DNA of 64,000 nt from positions 248,001 through 312,000 of the forward strand of contig NZ_JAKMTB010000001.1 in assembly GCF_025772985.1 (NCBI RefSeq), read 5' to 3'. Source of the stretch: Campylobacter sp. CNRCH_2014_0184h (GTDB lineage Bacteria > Campylobacterota > Campylobacteria > Campylobacterales > Campylobacteraceae). The notes below the pieces were generated by a model that searched no databases, was not told where the DNA came from, and saw nothing but the letters and a program-made list of their open reading frames with translations. Of this stretch, positions 1 through 6,165 are shown in pieces; position 1 is the first letter of the stretch; the number at the start of each line of letters is the position of its first letter. The translations under genes and the position numbers were made by a program.

Positions 1-800
1 TCATGAGTTATCTCAAGCTCTATTTCTATGGAGCCATCTTTGTCTTTACCGGTGATGATTTGTGAATTTAGAGGCTTTCTTTCAAAGTATTTTCGTATCG
101 GTTCTTCTACTAAAAGCCTTACTGTAAAAGGCTTATCAAGGCTAAACCATATAGAATTTACTCTTTGAAGTTTTACTTCTAAACTCTCATCGGTTTGAAA
201 ATGCTCTTGGGTTAGGGTGATGTTTTGGATATTTTTTAAATAAAATTTTTTGAAAATATCACGTTTTTTCATATCAAAAGCAAGCAAATACCAAAATCCA
301 CTAAAAAAAGCTAGTTTTAAAGGTTTTACTTGGAAAAGTTTATTTTCATATTTAAAGACAATTTGTGTTTTGGTGTTGATAGCTTGTTCGAGGATTTGAA
401 AATTGCTTAAATCTTTTTCTTCTAGCTTTTCTGCATCTAAACTAGTATGGATGGGGTTAGAGATATTTTGAGAAAGTTTAGAAAGTAGGGGATGAGCCTT
501 AGCATAAAAGCTATTTCCGGCACTTTTTGCCATGGTATCAAGCACTTCAAGGATTATTTTTTCATCATCTTGCTCTTGAATGTCTTTGCTTGTATCGATA
601 CGCCATTTTCTTCCATTTTTAATAAGCCCCATAGACTCAAAAACCCCTTGCATGTCTCTTTTTATGGTTTTAGCGCTTACATTGAGTTCTTGGGCTAGTT
701 CTTTTATGGTTATGCCATTTTCAGACTTTACTAATTTTTCATATAAAACTTCAAGGCGTGTTAGTTTGGAATTTGCAATGTATTTTTTAAGATCTTTCAT
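1..800 (-). CDS. WYL-domain transcriptional regulator, 3' end outside window
   Basis: Reading the minus strand from the ATG at 800 gives an open frame of about 266 codons that runs off the left edge, so the C-terminus is missing. The N-terminus begins MKDLKKYIANSKLTRLE and contains a winged-helix segment (ITIKELAQELNVSAKTIKRD, about residues 29-48) of the DeoR/HTH_11 type. The rest has the layout of WYL regulators, including a basic, aromatic stretch (FFSGFWYLLAFD) typical of the WYL ligand-sensing fold. WYL regulators usually sense a nucleotide or other small ligand and repress nearby genes; no target is evident here. It borders a decayed accessory segment, so it may belong to that island or to its flank. 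Family call fairly sure; function unknown. Confidence 0.75.
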   Translation of the reverse strand, partial: MKDLKKYIANSKLTRLEVLYEKLVKSENGITIKELAQELNVSAKTIKRDMQGVFESMGLIKNGRKWRIDTSKDIQEQDDEKIILEVLDTMAKSAGNSFYAKAHPLLSKLSQNISNPIHTSLDAEKLEEKDLSNFQILEQAINTKTQIVFKYENKLFQVKPLKLAFFSGFWYLLAFDMKKRDIFKKFYLKNIQNITLTQEHFQTDESLEVKLQRVNSIWFSLDKPFTVRLLVEEPIRKYFERKPLNSQIITGKDKDGSIEIELEITH

Positions 801-930
801 GATTTTTCTCTAAATTTTTTCAAAATATTAACAACAATTGCTTTATAAACAAATAAAGTCTAGTTTATAAACGCTGTAAAACTTATAGTTTGGAAATGAA
901 AGTTTATTTAGAAAACAATGTTTGAGAGTA

Positions 931-1100
931 AAAGATGATAAATATGAAATTATTAAAATACAAAAGGTTGTATTTTACTAGGTTTAACTAAGAGTGATGA
1001 AAGTGTCGGGCAAAGCAGATAAGCTTGTAAAAAATTATATGATTTGTTATATCAGCAAGATTTATCAAATATAAAATTAGAAATCACAAATAAATTTTAG
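931..1100 (+). pseudogene. decayed coding remnant upstream of element A
   Basis: No intact gene lies between 801 and 1330. A coding-like trace is visible from 931: one frame reads KDDKYEIIKIQKVVFY and stops, another picks up at 981 with GLTKSDESVGQSR, hits TAA at 1020, and continues to a TAG at 1098-1100 (end ...DLSNIKLEITNKF). At least one frameshift and one stop would have to be repaired. The protein family was not recognised. The final stop lies immediately before the AGAAAGGAG that opens element A, just as the traN remnant ends shortly before element B. The stretch 801-930 is AT-rich and shows nothing supportable. Confidence 0.35.
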
Positions 1101-1330
1101 AAAGGAGTAAGCTTAGAGTAGGTTACCACATAATCCCCCTAAAAAAAGGGGACAAGGTTAATAAGCCTTGACTATAATCATACTTAGTAGTATAATTATA
1201 AAGATTATGTGGATTATATAGCTCAAATTTAATCACCTACTTTCTAGGGTTAGATTAAGCCATAGGGGGTCAGACCTACGGCTAACCCTTGAAAGTATTA
1301 TACAAAAACCTACTTTAAACTACAAATAAT
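1099..1330 (+). repeat. structured intergenic element, copy A
   Basis: Element of about 230 nt sharing an ordered set of blocks with copy B (2543-2799). In order: AGAAAGGAG (1099-1107); left outer arm TTAGAGTAGGTT (1113-1124); left inner arm CCACATAATC (1126-1135); a C5/G4 hairpin (1135-1151); the block AAGCCTTGAC; a sigma-70 promoter (1168-1196); right inner arm GATTATGTGG (1203-1212), a perfect complement of the left inner arm; CACCTACTTTCTAGGG; a strong hairpin (1247-1252 with 1283-1288, inner pairs 1259-1266 with 1275-1282); and right outer arm AACCTACTTTAA (1307-1318), complementary to the left outer arm with one G-U pair. The start codon of the next ORF is at 1331. Arm sequences differ from copy B but pair within each copy, so pairing appears to be conserved. 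Function unknown. Confidence 0.7.
1168..1196 (+). promoter_or_regulatory. sigma-70 promoter inside element A
   Basis: TTGACT at 1168-1173, a 17-nt spacer, and TATAAT at 1191-1196. Predicted transcription would start near 1203, at the right inner arm, and read through the GC-rich hairpin into the ORF at 1331. Copy B has the equivalent boxes at the equivalent place. Confidence 0.65.
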
Positions 1331-1720
1331 ATGTCATTTTTATTTAAAAACACAAAGCTTTATATTGCTTTAGCTCTAATGCTTATGCTTAATGTATTTT
1401 TATATCTTAAGCTAGATAGCACAAACGCAAAATTAGAAAAAAGTCAAAGTGATTTAAATTTAGCTTTGGGTGTAAATAATGAACTCACGAGGATTACTCA
1501 GGAGTTGAAAACAAGACACGAGCAAGAGCTAAAAGCACTCTTTCATGCAAATACTCAAAAAAATTAAATCAAAACAATGATTGATGATGTTAAAAACTAT
1601 ATATCCAAAAGCAATGAAACTAATACCACTAAGCTTTTTAATGCTATGCTTGATAGGCTGTGGGAGCAAAACACAAGTATTAACCAAAATACAAATTCAA
1701 AAAGTGTAAATACTAATTGA
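1331..1720 (+). pseudogene. small membrane-anchored coiled-coil protein with an in-frame stop
   Basis: ATG at 1331 opens a 78-residue ORF with a hydrophobic segment at about residues 8-27 (YIALALMLMLNVFLYL core) followed by a Lys/Glu/Gln-rich coiled coil. It ends at TAA (1565-1567), but the same frame continues for 50 more sensible codons (starting IKTMIDDVKNYISK) to TGA at 1718-1720. The simplest reading is one nonsense mutation in a protein of about 128 residues; readthrough is possible. A membrane anchor plus coiled coil resembles Rz-type spanins or small tra accessory proteins, but I do not recognise a family. There is no Shine-Dalgarno sequence just upstream; the only good one (AAAGGAG) lies at the far left of element A. 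Confidence 0.4.
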
Positions 1721-1759
1721 AGTATAAAAAATGTAGTTGAAAATTTTTTAAATAGTGTT

Positions 1760-1897
1760 ATGTTGCATTATAATATACTACTTTCTTTTGGATTTTTAGT
1801 ATATGTTGTGACAATATATCATTTATTGAAATTACCATTCCAAAAGCTAAGAGATAATTTAGCGATAGATTCTAACAATGATGGTTTTAACAGATAA
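1760..1897 (+). CDS. possible 45-residue membrane peptide
   Basis: A short ORF (MLHYNILLSFGFLVYVV start) with one hydrophobic segment of about 20 residues and a charged tail. No ribosome-binding site is obvious, and its end overlaps the first codons of the traN remnant in another frame. It lies inside a decayed tra-like segment and may be a fragment of a larger broken gene. Confidence 0.2.
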   Translation: MLHYNILLSFGFLVYVVTIYHLLKLPFQKLRDNLAIDSNNDGFNR

Positions 1898-2524
1898 TAA
1901 GTATCCATGTTCTCCGTTTCCTTGCATAGAAGGTGCTAGCCATATCGAAGATGATGATACTCAAGTTGGTATTAATGATGAAAATAATAATGGTTGGGAA
2001 GATGATGGTTCTTATAGAGGACAAATTTTTATCTTTAATAAAAAAGATAATAGATGTCGCTCTAAAGACAAATTTTTGGTTTAACTGGGGGTGGTTGCTG
2101 TGATAAAGATAAAGTATTTATAGGGCTTGTACCTTGTAAAGAAGATGAAAAAAAGCTAGCAAAACTCAATAAGCAAAATAGATGTGTAGAAGTTGGTGAA
2201 TATTGCTCTAAAAAAATTAAATTCATAGCTTGTATTCAGCATAAAAAAACACATTGTTGTTTTAATTCAAAATTAGCAAGAATATTTAATGAACAAGGAT
2301 GCCCACAAATTAAAAGAGGTTGGGGTTCTCCAAAAAGTCCTGATTGTAGAGGATTTACTCCAGAAGAATTTCAAAAGTTAGATTTTAGTGAAATAGATTT
2401 AAGTGAATTTATTGCTGATATTGTTGGAAGTATTGATGTAGATAAAATACAAGCTGATTCTATAAAAATACAAGAAAAGATTGAAAGCAATCTTGAGAAT
2501 TTAACAAGAAAACCTACTAATTAA
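1878..2524 (+). pseudogene. traN: traN 3' fragment (F-type conjugation mating-pair stabilisation), frameshifted
   Basis: Two adjacent frames encode pieces that join into the Cys-rich C-terminal region of TraN, the outer-membrane mating-pair protein of F-type type IV secretion systems. Frame one (1878-2084) contains SHIEDDDTQVG and a GQIFIFN motif. Frame two runs from about 2078 to TAA at 2522-2524 and contains GCCDKDKVFIGL, VGEYCSKK, CCFNSKLARIFNEQG and GWGSPKSPDCRGFTPEEF, which are hallmark TraN segments. Restoring one T in the T5 run at 2073-2077 would fuse the frames (KFFGLTGGGCCDK). The N-terminal half of TraN is absent. TraN acts with other tra products to stabilise donor-recipient contact; no other intact tra gene is in the window, so this is a remnant. 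Element B begins 19 nt downstream. Confidence 0.75.
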
Positions 2525-2542
2525 AAAGAAAAATAAAATTAT

Positions 2543-2799
2543 AGAAAGGAGATAGAGTTTAGTTAAAAGTTTGTTTGGTAAGCCAAAGGGATTATCCTAA
2601 ACCCTGCAAAAGCAGGGGGTACTCAATGAGCCTTGACATAGCAAAGTGTTAAGAGTATAATTATAAGGATAATTTTTGTTAGCATTATGCTCACCTCCCT
2701 TCTGGGCGGTAAATTAACGCTAAAGGGTTGCGCCCCTTTGGCGTTGCACCCTTAATATAATTATATCAAACAAACTCTTTAACTTCTTTAATACAATTG
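2543..2799 (+). repeat. structured intergenic element, copy B
   Basis: Second copy of the element at 1099-1330, clearly diverged but in the same order: AGAAAGGAG (2543-2551); left outer arm 2561-2577; left inner arm ATTATCC (2591-2597); a perfect hairpin CCCTGC-AAAA-GCAGGG (2602-2617); AATGAGCCTTGACA; a consensus sigma-70 promoter (2633-2661); right inner arm GGATAAT (2667-2673); GCTCACCTCCCTTCTGGG (2689-2706); a 10-bp GC-rich hairpin (2718-2727 with 2734-2743); and right outer arm 2767-2784, which pairs with the left outer arm over two blocks (GTTTGTTTG/CAAACAAAC and AGTTAAA/TTTAACT). The next start codon is at 2800. CTCCCTTCT (2695-2703) can also pair with AGAAAGGAG (2543-2551) with one mismatch, and copy A has a matching AGAAAG/CTTTCT pair. 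Confidence 0.7.
2633..2661 (+). promoter_or_regulatory. consensus sigma-70 promoter inside element B
   Basis: TTGACA at 2633-2638, a 17-nt spacer, TATAAT at 2656-2661: an exact consensus promoter. Many Campylobacter promoters lack a recognisable -35 box, so full consensus in both element copies is notable. It points at the ORF beginning at 2800. Confidence 0.7.
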
Positions 2800-3552
2800 A
2801 TGAAAAGATTTTACATTTTATTCCTTAGTGCTTTAATTTTTGCACCTTCTTTATTATTTGGTGCTACAAATATAGATGATAATCATATTATCTTTACTTG
2901 GGGCTATGGTGAAGTAGCAAATGATATTTTACAAGTTATAAAAGATGTTATATTTTTGCTTCAATTAACTAATAAAAGTAAAGAATCTTTTCATATCAAT
3001 ATCTTAATCAATAGTGATACACTTTATAAAAATCCTTTATTGCAATATAATATAAATAGAAAAATTTCTAAAGATGAAAATATCATTTATGCTTTAAAAA
3101 ATACTTCTAGTATAAATCAAGCTTTTAAAAACTTAAAACAATTACAAGAAGTATTATTAAAAGAAAATATATTTTTAAATTTTATAGACTTAAATAGTAA
3201 AGAAAGTCTTTTAAGTTTTTACAATCAAATATTAAGTAATCATCATCTTAAAGATTATTTTTATATAAAAAATAATCAATTTTTTATTAAAGAAGATATA
3301 AAAAATAAAATTATATTTCACAATATCAATTCTTCTTCTATTATAAGTAATTATCTTAGCTTGTTAAATGATTTTAATACTTTAAGTAAGATAGAACTTA
3401 TAAATATATTAGAAAGTTTAAGTTTATACAATCTTTCAACTTTAATGCAAGATATACAAAAAAGAAACTTAAAACTAGAATATAACTTAAAAAGCTTTGA
3501 TAAAGATAGTATCTTTTTATCTAATATGATTATGAACGTGAGGTTGAAGTAA
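2800..3552 (+). CDS. exported protein of unknown function with a TraG-like N-terminus
   Basis: ATG at 2800 (a TTG one codon earlier is a less likely start) encodes about 250 residues. The first 20 or so form a signal peptide (MKRFYILFLSALIFAPSLLF). Residues around 30-50 (IIFTWGYGEVANDILQVIK) resemble the start of F-type TraG proteins, which have a Y/W-G-G/Y-G-E motif near the N-terminus. The remaining 200 residues are Asn/Lys/Ile-rich, without membrane segments, and match nothing I recognise; they do not look like the TraG body. It may be a truncated or chimeric tra gene. It follows element B directly, lacks a good Shine-Dalgarno sequence, and is very AT-rich. The coding frame is intact. Confidence 0.5.
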   Translation: MKRFYILFLSALIFAPSLLFGATNIDDNHIIFTWGYGEVANDILQVIKDVIFLLQLTNKSKESFHINILINSDTLYKNPLLQYNINRKISKDENIIYALKNTSSINQAFKNLKQLQEVLLKENIFLNFIDLNSKESLLSFYNQILSNHHLKDYFYIKNNQFFIKEDIKNKIIFHNINSSSIISNYLSLLNDFNTLSKIELINILESLSLYNLSTLMQDIQKRNLKLEYNLKSFDKDSIFLSNMIMNVRLK

Positions 3553-3657
3553 GTAAATGATAGATTTAGCAGGTGTGATTTGTTAATGAAAATAAAAACT
3601 CTTTTTTAATATTTTGAATATAATTTACCAAAAAAACACTTGGGAGTAAAAAACAAA

Positions 3658-3744
3658 TGGTGCCCGAGGTCGGACTCGAACCGACACAAGGTTGCCCTTA
3701 CCAGATTTTGAGTCTGGCGCGTCTACCAGTTTCACCACTCGGGC
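3658..3744 (-). tRNA. tRNA-Leu (anticodon CAA)
   Basis: The minus strand folds as a class II tRNA: acceptor stem GCCCGAG/CTCGGGC, anticodon stem CCAGA/TCTGG around the loop CTCAAAA (anticodon CAA, reading UUG), a variable arm, T-loop GGTTCGAGTCC, and an encoded ACCA end at 3658-3661. The 3' end points left, toward the decayed conjugation-like segment, as expected if a mobile island integrated at the 3' end of this tRNA. I did not find a second copy of the tRNA 3' end within the window. Confidence 0.95.
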
Positions 3745-3781
3745 TTTTTTAAGATTTTAGATTAAAAATATAGAATGTAAA

Positions 3782-3787
3782 ATTATA
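3782..3787 (-). promoter_or_regulatory. -10 box for the tRNA-Leu gene
   Basis: Reading the minus strand, TATAAT lies at 3787-3782 in a T-rich context, about 38 nt upstream of the tRNA 5' end at 3744. No convincing -35 box, which is usual for Campylobacter. Confidence 0.45.
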
Positions 3788-3848
3788 CTAAAAAAAAATT
3801 AAAGCAATATAAAAATATTTATATAGTAAATTAAAATATCTTTAAAAT

Positions 3849-3865
3849 TGGAACTTTTTTTGCTT
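3849..3865 (+). promoter_or_regulatory. sigma-54 (RpoN) promoter of flgL
   Basis: TGGAACTTTTTTTGCTT: GG at 3850-3851 and GC at 3862-3863 separated by exactly 10 nt, matching the -24/-12 consensus TTGGAACN4TTGCTT. Middle flagellar genes of Campylobacter are RpoN/FlgR-dependent, so this fits the gene 37 nt downstream. Confidence 0.8.
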
Positions 3866-3901
3866 GTAAATAATTAAAAAATTTATTTGCGGAGCAAGAT
3901 A

Positions 3902-6124
3902 ATGAGAATTAGTAACCAGTATACTTACTACACTTCTATACAAAATTACACGGATGGTCAGTCTTTACTTAATAAATATAATTTGCAATTACAAACAGGT
4001 CAACTTATACAGCACTCTTGGGAAAATGCCAATACTTATATTAATGGTTCAAGATTAGAATATGAACTAGCTAATATAGGTCAGGTAATTGAAGGAACTC
4101 AATCAGCTATGGAATTAGCAAAAAACACAGATACGGCTTTAAAAAATATCACTGAACTTTTGGAAAAATTTAAAACACTCTTAACAAAAGCTGCAAGCGA
4201 TGGTAACTCTCAAGAATCAAGAGAAGCTATAGCGAAAGAACTTAAACTTGTGAGAGATTCTATTGTAAATATTGCCAATACTAGCATTAATGGGCAGTAT
4301 TTGTTTGCAGGATCAAATAGTGCTAATATGCCTTTTGATAAATATGGAAACTATACTGGCAATAAAGATAATATTTTTGTGGTTAGTGGTGCTGGCACGC
4401 AAATTCCTTATAATATACCTGGTTGGGATTTATTTTTTAAACCTGATTCAAATATAAATAAAATCATTTCAACAAATGTTTCTTTCACTGATGCTCGTTA
4501 TCCGGATAAAAAAGAATATTTAACAGGAGAGTCTAAATTTTCGCATTTAATAGGCCAAAATTATGTTCAAAATGGCAAACTTGATCCTGATAAAAATTTC
4601 GAAGATAGTTATGATGAGAAACTTCCTTTTCCACACTCATCAATGTATATTCAAGGCGTTAGACCCGATGGAACAAGTTTTAAAGCCACTTTGGATATAG
4701 ATCCTGATGCTAAAATTGAAGATGTTTTAGAAAATATTGGAAAGCTATATGGCAACACAGAGGGAAATGAGGTTGTTAAGGTCGCATTGAATGATAGTGG
4801 CCAAATAGAAATAAAGAGTTTAAAAGAAGGAAGTAGTTCTTTAGATTTTCATGCAGTTGCCATGACACCACAACTTCAAGACGCAGAGCAAATTAAAGCC
4901 TTAAGTGAGGCTGCTCAAAGAGAAGGTATCAGCATGGACGAAGTTACCAATCGCATTATGCAAGCAGCGCATAATGGAGATTTAAATAATACTAAAAGTC
5001 CAGTAACTGTGGAAGTTGGCGGTGAGCAATTTACTGTTGATATTTACAAAACAGACTTTATAAAAAGCAATATCAATGGTAATAAAACCAATGGAGCTGA
5101 CTTTGATGTGCCTTTTGAAAAAGATGGCAATACTGTTTTTGGAAATGTTTCTCAAGTGATTAAAGGCACTAGTGAGTATGCTACTGATAGTACAAAATTA
5201 AGTGAAGTCGTTGCAAATGCTAATGGTAGCATGGATGGCCAACAACTTCAAATGGAAATCACTTCTAGAAGCGGTCAAAAATATAATGTAACTATTGATT
5301 TAGAAAATTCTACTGTAAGTTATCCTGATCCAAATAATCCGGATCAAACCATTAGTTTTCCTATTACTCATTCTCAATATAATGAAGCAACTGGAACCTC
5401 AGTGGGTATGCAAACAAGACCTGAAGATATTACCTATGGTCAGTTAAATGATATTATAGGTATGTTTGCAAGCGATAATGTTCCTACAGCAACTATTACT
5501 CCAAATGCAAACGGAACTATTAATAATAATGATTTTCAAACTATCCAACAAGACATAGCTGATTCTAAGGGTTTTGTTGAAGTTAGTATGGACTATAAAG
5601 GTCGTATAAGTATTACTGATAAATTTTCAACTAATACAAATATAGGTCTTACCATCAAAGATTCAAATTCAAATAGCGGCTTTCCCCCAGCAGGAGAAGT
5701 AAGCAATGGTTCAGGTTTTGTATTTAGTGCAAATAATTCTTTAACTATCGATGATCCAAATATTGATTTGATTAAAGATTTAGATGAGATGATAGATGCG
5801 GTTTTAAACGGTAGTATGAGGGCTGATTCAGAAGGAAGTGATCCTAGAAATACAGGTTTACAAGGCGCATTAGAAAGGATTGATCATTTACAAGATCATG
5901 TTAGAAAAATGCAAACAACCATAGGAGCTTATACTAACAATATAGAAGAAACAAACAAAAGAATGACTTTTTTAAATGTTAATGTTGCTTCTATAAAAAG
6001 TGGTGTGACTGATGCTGATTATGGGCAAACATATATGATGTTTATGCAAACTATGGTTTCTTATCAAGCTATGCTTTCAGCTACTTCTAAAATTTCTCAA
6101 ATGAGTTTATTAAACTACTTATAA
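3902..6124 (+). CDS. flgL: flagellar hook-associated protein 3 (HAP3)
   Basis: About 740 residues. ATG at 3902 is chosen over an in-frame TTG at 3887 because GGAG at 3891-3894 sits correctly before it and the product starts MRISNQYTYY like other FlgL proteins. The N-terminal 110 residues and the last 90 or so form the conserved D0/D1 coiled coils of the flagellin family (ends QAMLSATSKISQMSLLNYL). The middle, roughly residues 150-620, is a long variable surface region; the protein is more than twice the length of enterobacterial FlgL, as expected in epsilonproteobacteria. FlgL joins the hook to the filament and is exported by the flagellar type III apparatus. Transcription is probably RpoN-dependent. 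Confidence 0.92.
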   Translation: MRISNQYTYYTSIQNYTDGQSLLNKYNLQLQTGQLIQHSWENANTYINGSRLEYELANIGQVIEGTQSAMELAKNTDTALKNITELLEKFKTLLTKAASDGNSQESREAIAKELKLVRDSIVNIANTSINGQYLFAGSNSANMPFDKYGNYTGNKDNIFVVSGAGTQIPYNIPGWDLFFKPDSNINKIISTNVSFTDARYPDKKEYLTGESKFSHLIGQNYVQNGKLDPDKNFEDSYDEKLPFPHSSMYIQGVRPDGTSFKATLDIDPDAKIEDVLENIGKLYGNTEGNEVVKVALNDSGQIEIKSLKEGSSSLDFHAVAMTPQLQDAEQIKALSEAAQREGISMDEVTNRIMQAAHNGDLNNTKSPVTVEVGGEQFTVDIYKTDFIKSNINGNKTNGADFDVPFEKDGNTVFGNVSQVIKGTSEYATDSTKLSEVVANANGSMDGQQLQMEITSRSGQKYNVTIDLENSTVSYPDPNNPDQTISFPITHSQYNEATGTSVGMQTRPEDITYGQLNDIIGMFASDNVPTATITPNANGTINNNDFQTIQQDIADSKGFVEVSMDYKGRISITDKFSTNTNIGLTIKDSNSNSGFPPAGEVSNGSGFVFSANNSLTIDDPNIDLIKDLDEMIDAVLNGSMRADSEGSDPRNTGLQGALERIDHLQDHVRKMQTTIGAYTNNIEETNKRMTFLNVNVASIKSGVTDADYGQTYMMFMQTMVSYQAMLSATSKISQMSLLNYL

Positions 6125-6165
6125 TTTTTGATATAATAGCTTTTTTCTTTATAAAAGGATGTGTT

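Noticed and set aside
1099-2799. Elements A and B as group I or group II introns, integron attC sites or HEARO-type RNAs
   Set aside because: I could not find group I core elements, a group II domain V, attC core sites or any associated enzyme gene; none fits well enough to claim.
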